64,000 nt of DNA from Limonium bicolor. Its lineage: Eukaryota; Streptophyta; Magnoliopsida; Caryophyllales; Plumbaginaceae. The DNA is taken from contig CM041776.1 of assembly GCA_023374045.1 (NCBI GenBank), forward strand, positions 282,533,999 through 282,597,998, in the 5' to 3' direction. Shown here piece after piece: positions 35,155 to 47,463 of this stretch. Each line of letters begins with the position of its first letter. The stretch's first letter is position 1. A program made the translations under genes and the position numbers. The notes under the pieces are model-generated. The model was not told where the DNA came from, ran no database searches, and worked only from the letters and a program-made list of their open reading frames with translations.

Positions 35155-35675
35155 TGAAAATGTATAATTGGTACCTCTAATCTCACGAACGAGTGGAACA
35201 CTGGGAGTTATAGTGGTTCGGCTGATAATCCAGCCTACATCCACTCATTGACAATATCTTTATTACTTCCTTTGGTATTACAACTTTAGAGAGCTTTCTA
35301 GTGTTTTTTCTCTCTTCTAATCTTATGTCCCCTTACAAATGAGCCCCCTACCTCTATTTATAGACTTTCTAGGGTGGAGTCTATCTCTTAATCCTTGTAC
35401 ATGTGGTATTACTTTATCAGAGCAACCTTCTTAATTTTGGCACCTCTCTCCTTGTAAAGCCTTCCGGTTCCAAGTGTAGGATGCGGGATACAACGCCCGG
35501 ATGCGGAATACGGGACGCGGGATGCGGTGCTTGACCGTAGAGTGCCGGGACGTGGGATCCAGTCATGAGGCCTAGGGCCCGGATTGGTGCTTGGTGCCTA
35601 GATTAGAGCCTGAATAGGGATCTGAGGTCTGGACCGTCTTGACCCTTCTGTCTCATCATATTTTTGCCCTCTTCA
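35155..35675 (-). repeat. LTR-X1 (3' LTR of element X)
   Basis: 521 bp. Minus-strand TATA box CTATAAATAG at 35354-35363. Next to it in the internal region, GTCCCACAAG recurs at 35679, 35779 and 35859; its reverse complement is the likely polypurine core, present three times. Confidence 0.88.
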
Positions 35676-36320
35676 TCAGTCCCACAAGTTCTACTTTTTG
35701 GCACTCAAAAAAGTGGAACTTACAAAAAGAAAGATAAAAATTTACATTCTTTCTACTTTTCCTTTTCCCTATCTCCTAGTCCCACAAGTTCTTTTTCTTT
35801 AGCTTTTACAAAGGAAAATGAACTTGCAAAAAGTTGGTACAATTCGGTACACTTAATAGTCCCACAAGTGTCTTTCTTCTGGGTCTGACAAATTGGAAAT
35901 TCCGGGACATAAGTCTTTAAGATAATATGTCTTTGATGGATGGATCCCATAAAATCTTGATGGATGGATCCCTTGATGTTCTGATATATAGTATTTAAGA
36001 AGGCCAGAAATCCAGAAGTCCAGAAGTCCACAATAAGATCTCCATAAAGAAGACCAATGGTTCTTTTAATAAGAACCATTCCCTTTTTGAAAGGGTGAAA
36101 TAATATGATGATTAAATCTTTTGCTTTTACTAGCCAAAGGATGATAATTCCCAAAGGGAGAACAAAAGATAACATATTTTCCCAACTTTGCTTATGCTAG
36201 CCAAAGGATGGTACTTGTGATTCAAGTATGGTGCGGCGTCCCACACCTAACAATGCACCCATTACAGGCGACCAGAGCTCCTGATGGGTCCAGAGATGGG
36301 TTTTTTTGGTTGGCCCGATT

Positions 36321-36567
36321 CACCATGGATATGCAAATCTATTGCAGAAAGTCCATGGGTAGGTGTTACTTTCAAGGCATGATAGCCTGTAGGTGTTACT
36401 TTTCACCATGGATATGCAAATCTATTGCAGAAAGTCCATGGGTAGGTATTACTTTCAAGGCATGATAGCCTGTAGGTGTTACTTTTCACCATGGATATGC
36501 AAATCTATTGCAGAAAGTCCATGGGTAGGTATTACTTTCAAGGCATGATAGCCTGTAGGTGTTACCT
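36321..36567. repeat. 83-bp tandem repeat in element X
   Basis: Three near-identical 83-bp copies starting CACCATGGATATGCAAATCT at 36321, 36404 and 36487. Differences are a G/A change and the copy ends. Open frames across it are by-products of the repetition. Confidence 0.92.
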
Positions 36568-39500
36568 TTCCCAGAGGGCCTATGAAAGCGCCATGGATTT
36601 TGATGATACCTTTGATTTTGCTGGCATATATATTTTTACAAACTACCTTCACCCTTGGGGGTAGCTAGAATAATACGGTCATTTTTAAGTGTCAGCACAC
36701 GTTTTTTCCATGAGTACACTCCGGCCGTCCTTTGTCATTAGTATCACCCGTAATTTTTGGCATTCTTGCAGATTGTTTTAGCTTGGGGGTAAAACAGAGT
36801 CATAATTGAAGTGCCGGTGCCGCAATCTGAAACAGACTTCCGCTGTTTTGATTACATTGTGTCCGGGCGCGAAATAAGCCGCTGGCTAAGACTGAACGAG
36901 AGTTTGAAAGGTGGTGACGGTGCATGGAGTTAGTTGGAGGGTCCGGTGCTAGGACCAGAACTTTTCACAGTGAAACTGTGCAGAAGCCGCAAACCCCTAT
37001 CTTGTCTTCAAATTGATCCTGATTTACTTCTCACCAGAGTAGGTTGTTGAAGTATTTCTGCAGATTTCTCGTCTGCCATTATCCTCCGGTGGTTGACTGT
37101 GGTGGACAAGATTTGACATTTTATTCTGCTAGATGAGGAAACTCCAGAACAGAAATAGCAAATCTGCAACTTTCAAGATTTGACTCATGCCAAAAATAAA
37201 CAAGATTTCATCAGACTTTGTAAAGCCAAGCAGAATTAGTTGGTAATATGTAATCAGAGGCAGAAACTGGAGTTTTAATAAGGTTATTTAAGACAGATTT
37301 TACAGCAACAAGAAACGCCTTTGCGTTCTATTCTAATTTCTAAGCAGCAGGACCGAGTTAGACCAAAAGTATTCCTAGATGGTACAGGTCTGAGAAACTA
37401 AGAAGATGGTTCAATAATATATCTACGGTTAACTTTGTAGAAGACATCCTTATGCGTTCAAAATGATTAATGGTTTTATAAGGCATCAAGACAGCTTCTA
37501 ACCAAACACTAAACAAAGTTAAATTAGGCAGAATATGATCAAAAGACAGCCAGAAGAGATGCTGCCTGAAATAAGTCAGATTTTGTCATGTAACAGTAAG
37601 AGGATGCAGAACCGTGGCAGTAAATAGATCAGGTCTTTAACAAGAAATAGAAGTAAAATACTCATAAAAAATCTTATATTATGAGTAAAGTAATGATTGC
37701 AAAATATCACAGATTTTAGTTCAAAGAGTTGATCATAATTGAAAGTTTGTCTCTGGGCAGTTTTTCCAATTTCCCTCAGCATGTATACTTTTTAATCAGT
37801 AGTAGTATGGACATATAAGAAGGCAAGGTTGTCCATATTTTGTAATCAGAACACACTTTAGCAAAACTGCTGCCAATAAGTGGCTCAAATTTTATGATTG
37901 CAATGTAAGACACATCCCAGGAATAACTATACAACAGTAGACATGTTGTCAACCGAATATTCTTCTTTTACTTTACTGAGATAGCTAGACCTTTACCACC
38001 CAATGGAGACAATCATGCTTAGATTCAATAGCCATAGTCAGGTGGATAATAGCATCATTCAAAGATTTAAACACTGAAACTGCTTTATTCGGAGCAGTAT
38101 AAAAAAGGCGCTTACAACTGTCAAAACACTTATAGCAAGGGGAATACCTCTTGTAAGACAGTAAAGGAATGGCTAATTAAACGGTCTTATAACATGTTGA
38201 AACTGTGGGCATTGCAGTTGTATGCCATACTGTGGAACGATAAACTAAAGGAAATACTAAAATCAGTTGAAGGTGAAAGGTTTAGCAGGCATCTGGGCTC
38301 GAATCAGACAAGAAGTATAACTTGATAACAAACTTAACAATGCAGACAAATTTTAATGCTTACCCCAAAAGTTTTAATGTACAATGGCATTATTCGAAGG
38401 TTTAAACCTGCTAAAGCATCAAGACAAATTCTAACTGACTATTAACTATAATAGGTTTGTGTAGATAGCAACCAGAAAACTGCTAGAAGAATTCATATAA
38501 CGGCAGAAGTGTGCAATACTTTGGATGAAAAGGTGAATTAAATTGAGTATTTGACAACGACAATTAAAACAGGTTAAAAAAAAAAAGAGCTGATTGAAAA
38601 GTGCTGAAAAAACAGGCAGACTTAAAAAACTGGCAGAGACATGTTTCAGCATTACAAGCGGTATATATTTTTGGTTTACAGCAGCAATATAATATAAGGG
38701 AAGATTGGGACTTTCCCCTCTCTTTTTCTTAAAAAAAAGCATGCACAGATTACAGCAGTGGTGTAGACAGAGGCAAAAATTGATTTTTGTCTTCAAGATG
38801 AAGACGCAGAATAAAGTCAGATTTTACAGTTTTACTAGAGTTGTTTCTTTGGTCTAGATTGAATGAAGTGCAAGAACAAAGGCTGGTGAAGCTGTTTTTG
38901 TTTAATTAAACAGCAAAACAGAGACAAGGTGTCCGTAGCGGAGCATAAACTAGAGTCAACAGTTGGAATGAAGCCGCAGTAGCTGGAAACAACAGCAGTG
39001 TTTCTATCTTCAGAACAAACTTTAATTCAAAGGTATGAATGGAAAGCTAGTATTGTTGTGCAACAGTCTAGCAACTGCAGTAGCAGCAGAATCTATAGTA
39101 GCATTTTTTCTTCAGTAAGACCGGTAACAAATGAGGTTTTATCTTATAAACAGAAATTGTCCAGATTATAGCAGTACCCAAAAACAGAGAGTAGAATCTA
39201 GCAAACTACCAACTACCAATCCTCAATTGTTTGAAAGCGCGATGTAAAAGGGGAGCGGATAACAGCAAGTAAATAGAAACTTATGCAAATTTCTGATAAA
39301 AGAGACTTGAAACAACAAACTCTGAACAGAAAGCTAACAAACTTCACTTGAATAAGTTCGTATAAACTAGAGATGGAGTTTCAAGGGAAAAATCCAGCTC
39401 CATTGGGCAGCAAAACAGCAACTAGACAGCAAATAAATACTGTCCCATTGTTACAGAACTTTGCAATCTAAAACTTGTTAAAAATACTTGCTTAAACCCC

Positions 39501-40736
39501 ATTTTAGTGTTGTAGAGTTCAGAAAAAATAAAGTTTGGAACTGTAAGTTGCTTTTGGCCCCCGAGTTTCACCATTAATCAATCAGAAGCAATTATTGCGT
39601 ATCCTAACAGAATTTGAAACAAAGACATCTGCACAATAAAAACAGAAACCAAAATAATTCTTCAATTTGGGCAATCCACAATCGAAGCTTCATAAAGCAA
39701 TGTTAACATCAGAGATAAGGAAGTACAAACAACTTTAGAGGTTTGTAATAGTTTCGGAAGGTTGTTACTTTTCTCAGAAATTCAGTCAAGCTAGGCAAGT
39801 AAATCAGGCTGTACCAGGAACTTATATGAAAGAAAAAAATCTTAGAGATGCACATCACAACCAAGCAGAAATCTCGGATTGAACTAAGCAAAATAATTTT
39901 GCATATATTCCTCATGGAATTTCTGCAGTTTAACAACAGCTTAACCAGAAGTACCTGAAATTTGTAGCTACATACTACTTCAAGAAGTAAAAAGTAGAAG
40001 GAGCCGAGATTCTTTTTGAAGGAAAAAAAAAAGCAATGAAGATTTTTTGAAAGGGAATTCAATCCAGAAAATCAACCAGATGGGAAGATTCGTAAGATTA
40101 AAATATTTACCAAAAATTTATGTCACCGAAACAGCAGCAATCTTTGTTGCTGTCCCCGAATAAACCTCTCATAACCCAACAGGGGCTTCAACTGATGTTT
40201 AAAAGAAGCACAGCAGAAGCAAATTTTGGAGCGATCTTTGAGAGTTTTCAAGATAGATTTTTAAGAAGCTTATGACAAATTTCTATAATTAATCATAAAT
40301 CAGCGAAGGTGTCTCTAGATTCCAAATGAAACTTATTATAAGAGAAAAATAGTAGTAACGATTTTCGAACAGACACTTCAAGTCAAATGCTACTCATGCT
40401 TGGTCGTGTAGGTACTTGAATTGCAGTTCTGGAATTTTGAAGGTGTAGATTTTGAGAAAAGACAATCAGGTTTTAACATATCATAGATATTTAAGCTAGT
40501 TCTTTTTGAGATTGAAGGACTTATCTTAATATATAGCTCCGAATGCTCCCTTTCCCGGTCGCCATCGTCTGACGATGACTTTTGTACACCTTGCAAAATA
40601 CTTCCTGGATCTTGCTTTTATGGAATGCGGTCTGCATCAGAAGCGTTGATTGGGTCTATACGATGTTGCTTGTTCTTCAAGCCTGGAAGGAAGACGTCGT
40701 TTGGCTTTGAGCATCCAGTCTCGTACTTTGAGTCGC
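36568..40736. other. Non-coding internal region of element X
   Basis: About 4.2 kb of AT-rich sequence full of CAGAA, CAGCA and ACAGCAA words. Longest frames are about 117 codons on the minus strand, without any known motif. I see no gene here; it looks like the spacer of a large retrotransposon derivative. Confidence 0.6.
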
Positions 40737-41227
40737 CTTCCGGTCATGGATGAAGATGCCTTCCGGTCATGGAAGTTGAACTTGTCTTCCGGTCATGGAT
40801 GAAGATGCCTTCCGGTCATGGAAGTTGAACTTGTCTTCCGGTCATGGACTGAGACTGAGATGCGGCCAAGGAAATCCAGCGTGGCCAAAGAAGTTGATGC
40901 GGCCAGGAAAGTCAATGCGGCCTAGGAGTCGATTGCGGCCAAACCAGGAGTCGATGCGGCCAAGGAGGTCGATTGCGGCCAAGGAAGTCGATGCGGCCAG
41001 GGAAGTCGATGCGGCCAAGGAGTCGATGCGGCCAAGGAGGTCGATTGCGGCCAAGGAAGTCGATGCGGCTAGGGAAGTCGATGCGGCCAAGGAATCGATG
41101 CGGCCAAGGAGGTCGATTGCGGCCAAGGAAGTCGATGCGACCAGGGAAGTCGATGCGGCCAAAGAGTCGATGCGGCCTTCCGGTCATGGACTTCCGGTCA
41201 TGGACTTCCGGTCATGGACTTCCGGTC
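40737..41227. repeat. Minisatellite cluster in element X (49-, 72- and 14-bp units)
   Basis: Two copies of a 49-bp unit with CTTCCGGTCATGGA (40737, 40786), then a 72-bp unit repeated about 3.5 times (phase marks 40962, 41034, 41106) made of AAGGAAGTCGATGCGGCC-like sub-units, then CTTCCGGTCATGGA three and a half times in direct tandem (41177-41227). Periods divisible by three keep several frames open at once, so the predicted repetitive proteins are not evidence of coding. Confidence 0.9.
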
Positions 41228-42158
41228 TCAAAACAAATTGATGTCGATTGGCGTAAGTCGATGCGGCCAAGGATTGGTCTTGTTTTCCTCGTTGATAGCT
41301 CTACGTGCTTCTGGAAAAAAGGGAGTTCAGAGTCCACGTCTGGATTCAAAACTCTGATATTTCCTGCAGATATTTATCAAAATGTTTTATGAATGTGATG
41401 ATGTAACGATAAACAGGTGAGAAGTTAGGTAAATATTCAATTGAGAAGTTAGGTAAATATTCAATCTGGCTTGATCGAGATTTGGACACGATTTTTGTTT
41501 TGAGAATGAAATCGAAGATTAGTCGTGAATTTCATCGCCCGGTCCCTGGTCTAGATTAAGCGAAGCAAACAATTGGTAGCTTCAATCTTCTCTTCTTGTC
41601 GGCCTTATTTGATATGCTTTGAAGTCGGAATTTCGACTCCTGATTTCCGTTTGATTTAGATTTTGACTTCGCCAAAGTAAGCTATCAGACCGGAAGTAGC
41701 TGGTCGGTGGACAACATCGTCGATCCTACGAAAACCTCTGAGACTCTTTGCCTCTTCGATTTGTATATCTTGATACTCCTTTCATTCTTCGCTCTTGTCC
41801 TTCTTCGGTCGCGACTATCGAGTTCTATTTATGAAAATCGCGCAGATCTTTGCACTTGGCTACTCTTTCATCGATGATCTTTTGTGGACGATTAACCTTC
41901 CTGATCTCAAATTACGCCCCATCCGGTCTTGTCGAGATTTCCCTTCTTACCGCCCGGTAAAGGTCTGAGGGTGCTTTTAACATCTCGCTTTGATTTTGAT
42001 CATAAAGAATCTTTTACCAGCCGATGTTTCTTCACCGCTTTCGTAGTTTCAAACAAAGTTTTTCAAGATTCGACACAAAATGGAACTCCGCTCATGAATT
42101 CTCCAGTTTCTTTCTTTCCATAATTCCTCAGCGTGGTTAAATCGTGGTTGTTGTTCGT

Positions 42159-42176
42159 TTCCCACAGACGGCGCCA
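42159..42176 (-). other. Primer-binding site of element X
   Basis: On the minus strand TGGCGCCGTCTGTGGGAA, two bases after the end of LTR-X2. This is a frequent PBS form in plant LTR elements; I do not assign the tRNA. The same site is at 47213-47230 in the duplicated copy. Confidence 0.75.
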
Positions 42177-42178
42177 AA

Positions 42179-42680
42179 TGAAAATGTATAATTGGTACCT
42201 CTAATCTTCACGAACTGGAACTGGGAGTTAGTGGTTCGGCTGATAATCCAGCCTACATCCACTCATTGACAATATCTTATTACTTCCTTTGGTATTACAA
42301 CTTTAGAGCTTTCTAGTGTTTTTCTCTCTTCTAATCGTGTCCCCTTACAATGAGCCCCCTACCTCTATTTATAGACTTTCTAGGGTGGAGTCTATCTCTT
42401 AATCCTTGTACATGTGGTATTACTTTATCAGAGCAACCTTCTTTTTTGGCACTCTCTCCTTGTAAAGCCTTCCGGTTCCAAGTGTAGGATGCGGGATACA
42501 ACGCCCAGATGCGGAATACGGGACGCGGGATGCGGTGCTTGACGTAGAGTGCCGGGACGTGGGATCCAGTCATGAGGCCTAGGGCCCGGATTGGTGCTTG
42601 GTGCCTAGATTAGAGCCTCAATAGGGATCTGAGGTCTGGACCGTCTTGACCCTTCTGTCCTCATATTTTTGCCCTCTTCA
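42179..42680 (-). repeat. LTR-X2 (5' LTR of element X)
   Basis: 502 bp; minus-strand TATA box at 42365-42374. It differs from LTR-X1 and LTR-X3 (both 521 bp) by many scattered deletions of one to a few bases, an unusual pattern that may be consensus error. Confidence 0.87.
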
Positions 42681-45480
42681 CCTAGCTATCCCACTAGATC
42701 GTTACTGCACAAGTGCAATACCAAAACACTCATCCTACAGAGTGCAGAGGCGTAAACTCTTGGCAGTAAATCACTTATGCGATTGCAATAGGAATGAACA
42801 TTATTTCCTTATTGCCCGGTCTGTCTACCATCTTGTATTTAACAATTCCTAGCCTTGTGTGATTATTCAAATACATTGGCTGCTTGCTGCACACCATGTT
42901 CTTACGATTCTACAGTATTGGTTTACATGGCATCCACTCATGTGTTTTCCACCATTATATAATGGTCACCATTCATTTGGCTGTTTACTGAATATGCTAT
43001 ACTTTGTTTCCCCTTGAGCGTTCTTACTTTATTAACCGACTACTCTTTCGCTTTCTGCCAATTGCTATCAAAGCCTTCTTTGGTTCATTGTTACAATTTT
43101 TGCTTGGCAATGACTTGATGCTCAGCTCCACTACATTAGTAGTTCTGAAAGAGATGTATTATCAGATATTCACTGATGGTATTCCCTTCCTGGAATTATG
43201 TGTTCACCGCTCTCGCGGTCTCACATTAACGAGTGGTATCCTGCTCGTAGTTTATTAAACTATTTGTTGGTGCCGTTTTTTTGCAACTCCCCACATGGTT
43301 CACAGTAGGTTTGCAACCTTTAAGTTATGAATTGTAATGGGTTCCTGGCTTACTAGCCATGTTGCCTAGAGTTCTGCTCATTATAGGCGGTTCACGTATT
43401 TTTGCATTACTCCATATGCCATCAAATGGCTTGGAGGTACTTACTGGGCTCCATGAAGGGATCATCGCATCACGCTTGCGTCTGTTGGATGCCCCTTTAA
43501 GTATCCTAGTATTGATCGGTACCATTTCTCAATTTAGGGTATCCCCTGGTAAGTGGGATCCCTTTGGTGTTCTAACCAAGTGTTCATTATAGCTCTTGTG
43601 CTCTTATTACGCTTCCGGCACCCTTCAAGGATTGCTCCTAGGTGTTGTTAAGTCATGCCATTACGTTTGGCTAACATTATGAGTATGTTCAATCTATTAT
43701 CCCACCTTGCGGTTTCGGATCTGAGTTATCCCGTTTAGGGTCATAACGTCTCCCGTTCTTAGGGTAGACCGTTGATGTTTCTCTTTATGTTATAACTGGT
43801 TTGATATTCTTTTGGTGATGAACGGTATTCTCCGGTACCTTATATGATCACTCTGGGTATTATACCTTATCCATTGAACTTTCTCGTTTCATACTAGGCG
43901 TTTGCCTTGCCGGGTTTAAACCGGGTATTCATTCCAGCTAACATGCTTTTGCTTCAATATCCTTGAGACATATCCAATTTCTTTGATCTATTACTAGAGC
44001 TTCTCGCACTCCTTAGCTCCTAATCATCCTCTTAAAGTGAGTTCTTGACTCCTTTAGCTTTATAAGCTTATCTGGGTTCCTTCGATTGTTCGAGGCGTCC
44101 AATTGTTTCGGTTTGAGTTTACTTATGGTCCGTAGAACGGAGTCGACTACTTCCCGTGTTTCGTACACTACATGTATACATACGTGGGGTACCTTATTGG
44201 TACGTTACCACTTACTCGACTAACTCATAAAAGGGTCTGTCAGGCCCACAAGCTCCTTCGGAGTGCGGTCGTCCCACATCCCGTATTTGGGTACACTCGT
44301 AGTGCTCGTTACACGCCTAGGTGAAGTATTCTATTGTCAACTCCTCTTGTATCATTCTATGATACTCACCGTGATTCTTCTGGTTTGGTTTTAAAATCTG
44401 AGGTTTAAAAGAAAAGTTTGGGGTTTTGAAAGAAAAATTTTGGGATTTGAAATAAGAATCTGGGGTTTGAAAGAAAATTTCATGGCGTTGCCACATTTGA
44501 GGTCTTGACCAAGTCTAGCCCCTTGCTGACTGGTATGTTCGGTAATATAATGGTTGGGCCGTTAGGCCTTTCCAAGGTTGGGTTCTTCACATTCTTAGGA
44601 TTAGTGATCCTATAATTGCTTCCACCTTCGTAATGGTGCTTTAGTAAGTACTTGTCGGTCGTAGAAAGTCTTCCAATTGTCTTGTTGTTACTGCACTTGC
44701 CTTGGCAAGTGCGCGGGTATGTCGGTTTTCAGGTTAACCTGTACCGATTACGGTGTTGTTTCCATCCGTATATAGTGGTTTTCTTGGATCTTGCTATGAT
44801 CCTTTGATCTTAGTGATCACTCTTTTGAGTAGCTTCTCAGTCCTCTTGACAAGGTTGTCGTTAATTCGGGTGCTTTCCCGATCCTTGAGGTACTCCGTGT
44901 ACCTTGCTTCATAGCTTGTTCCCACACTTTTACTGTGGTTACAGAGGTTTGACGAGCCCTTAGGAGCTACATCGTAGTCCTGTGGGTGTACGGTCACTCT
45001 TATAGTTGTCTGAACTAAGTTGTTCGGGTATTGCTGCCCTTTTGGCATTGCAGGTTCGGAGTTATCAAACCTTGACTAATTCCTAGTCGGTTTGTTTACC
45101 GTTGACGATATTGTCATGCATTACAGTCCGTAGACACTCTTGTCTCGGATTTTGTTACTCCGCTTATCCGCTTCATTGCGTAGTTGTACTTCCCTTGTTG
45201 TCAGTTGTGCATGGTTCTCGCGACTGCGAAGCATGTCGCCCCATGGTGCCGCAAATTCCATTATCCTGCTGCTAGGATCTTCAATTTTCTACCGTTAAGT
45301 ACGGTTATTGCCGTTCAAACGGGAACTGTCTTCGGGATTTCCAGGTCTTGGAATCTACCATATTGTGGAGGGTGATTTTTCGATATGAGGGGGGTCTATC
45401 TAAATATGGTTCTTGACTGAAAAGCCTAGATCCTAAAATGTCATTCTGTGGAGGGTGAAAACCCGTTATTCTAGCAGCCC
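42681..45480 (-). pseudogene. Putative continuation of chromovirus C internal region (unrecognisable)
   Basis: Because X carries a TSD, this sequence was continuous with 35154 before the insertion, so it should hold further integrase/RT remnants on the minus strand. I find no motif that proves this; frames do not exceed about 85 codons. A degenerate run of TTTGAAAGAAAATTT-like repeats lies at 44390-44480. Its first 1.6 kb is duplicated at 62398-64000. Confidence 0.4.
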
Positions 45481-47042
45481 TCAAATACCTACTTCGTCGT
45501 CCGTCTTTCCTAGAAAGCATAAAGGGGAGTGCAAGTGTGCACTACACCCGCTCTCGATGGGCTCCACGCGGACTTATGCCCTAAGGGCGGAAATTGACTA
45601 GAGTCGCCACCTAGTTTGACCTAAGGAACTAGGAAGGGAGGAGAAGGGTTCTAAGAACCATTAATTGACTCTATGATTTGCATATGGATTGGACTTATCT
45701 GGTCATACCAAAGATTCTGTGTGGGTTCGCACTGGGTTACACCCCTTAGAAGTGGAAACGACCACGACTTTGGATTGGTGCCCGAGGAAACCTCGGTCTC
45801 CAATTGTCGGTATTGTCTTCTTTCAAAACCTTATTAGAGAGATTCAGTTAAAGCCAATGGATAGGATTAGGATGGGAAGGGAGAAAGAGAGTGGATGAGG
45901 CGAGCTTTTCTGCCAATCTAACGCCAAGAGGAAGAATTGGTGAATTCGGAGAGTATAGAATGAAGATTTGGGAAAAGTCTGAGGTTGAGTGAATGAACGA
46001 GACTTGGAGTCTGATGGTTTAAAGTTCGTGGGAACCGAAGAAGTTTTAAGAGTTTCGAGAGGAATGAAGAACACCTTAGAAAGGGAATGCGGTTTTTTGT
46101 TTGGAACGGGGTCGCACCCTAGATGGGTTGCCTACGTACTCAACTCCATGTTGAGATCAGACCTTACGTAGTTCATGGTTTTGGGTTTTGGAAGTTTTGA
46201 AGGGTTTGAAGTTTTGGGTGTGAGAGATTAGTCTGTGAGACGCTCGGGTCTATGAGACATTTGGGGTGTTCATGTAGTGGGAGGTATGAGATATCAAGGT
46301 CTGTGAAACGCTCGGGTTTGTGAGACATTTGAATTTTAAAATGGTGGAGAGATTGAGATGTTCGAGTCTGTGAGGCACTCGGGCCTATGAGACTATAGAA
46401 GTTTGGGAGAAGTCGGGATCAGGAGATGTTTTGAGTTTGGAATGAGTAGAGTTTGGATAATGGTTTGAGTGTGAGACAATTGGAATTTGGGAGAGATCCC
46501 GGGTTTTTTAGGTTTGAGGTTCGGAAATGGTTGAGGAAAATCATTTTGTTGTGAAAGGGAGGATAATCTCGAGGGATTACCCTATGTACCCCCTCAAGCA
46601 CGACACTTAATTAATGGTAAGTGCCGAGGCTCGATGAGGGGGCAATGAATTTATGCCGAAAAAATAGGATTTAGAGAGAAACACCATGGATAAGATGTTC
46701 TCGGTCAAACCCTAATAACGTCTCTAACTCCCGGGTTTTAAAACATTAAAAACCAAAAATGCTGAAATCGAGTGGAAGGGAGTTAGACGATTCTAAAATC
46801 CCGGCTGTGACTAGGAAGGTCGTTACTTTTCTAGCACCCCGCCTTGTAAAAAACTTGGCTGCAATTAGGGGAGGTTTGTCACCCTAATGCCGCGCCTAAA
46901 GAGATCCAGACTGCAACAAGGGAGGTTACGACCCCAGTGCCCCGCCTCGGATTTTTATTCGGGAAGGGAGACAAGTGATGTCTAACTAGGAGGAAAGTGT
47001 TTTGAAAGTGTTAGACATTTGATGTTCCCCGAAAACGGTTTA
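45481..47042. other. Tat/Ogre-like LTR or leader debris
   Basis: Contains GTTGCCTACGTA followed by CCTTACGTAGTTC (46127-46174) and AGAGTCGCCACCTAG (45600-45614), phrases I know from Tat/Ogre-type gypsy LTRs. Degenerate repeats with GTCTGTGAGACGCTCGGG-like units occur at about 46218-46420, and about 55-60-bp units with GGCTGCAA...CCCGCC at 46800-46960. No gene is supported. Confidence 0.5.
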
Positions 47043-47463
47043 TTTGATTTTGATCATAAAGAATCTTTTACCAGCCGATGTTTCTTCACCGCTTTCGTAG
47101 TTTCAAACAAAGTTTTTCAAGATTCGACACAAAATGGAACTCCGCTCATGAATTCTCCAGTTTCTTTCTTTCCATAATTCCTCAGCGTGGTTAAATCGTG
47201 GTTGTTGTTCGTTTCCCACAGACGGCGCCAAATGAAAATGTATAATTGGTACCTCTAATCTCACGAACGAGTGGAACACTGGGAGTTATAGTGGTTCGGC
47301 TGATAATCCAGCCTACATCCACTCATTGACAATATCTTTATTACTTCCTTTGGTATTACAACTTTAGAGAGCTTTCTAGTGTTTTTTCTCTCTTCTAATC
47401 TTGTGTCCCCTTACAAATGAGCCCCCTACCTCTATTTATAGACTTTCTAGGGTGGAGTCTATC

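Larger units (their letters stand above)
35155..42680 (-). mobile_element. Non-autonomous LTR element X (LARD-like)
   Basis: 7526 bp bounded by LTRs of 521 and 502 bp (TGAAAATGTA...CCCTCTTCA) and the 5-bp duplication CCTAG (35150-35154, 42681-42685). Orientation is minus: the PBS lies left of the right LTR and the LTR TATA box reads on the minus strand. The 6.5-kb internal region has no gag or pol frame, only low-complexity AT-rich DNA and three tandem-repeat blocks. It would need proteins in trans. Confidence 0.88.
28584..45480 (-). mobile_element. Chromovirus C (minus), decayed, split by element X
   Basis: Left end is a complete 3' LTR (28584-32982), then a reverse-complement polypurine tract and 3' coding remnants. 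Element X interrupts at 35154/42681 with TSD CCTAG. The right limit is uncertain: chromovirus-like character fades before the Tat/Ogre-like debris at about 45481. No 5' LTR or PBS is seen inside the window. Confidence 0.6.

Noticed and set aside
35664..36175. Frames of 74 and 140 codons at the left of element X
   Set aside because: Overlap repeated PPT-like sequence and have no known motif or conservation.
40795..41392. Overlapping repetitive ORFs on both strands (AAKEVDAAREVD-type protein)
   Set aside because: A 72-bp period is divisible by three, so several frames stay open together. No start context or homology; a minisatellite by-product.
43325..43592. Small ORFs on both strands, repeated at 63051-63318
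   Set aside because: Repeated only because the region is duplicated; no motif and no coding pattern.
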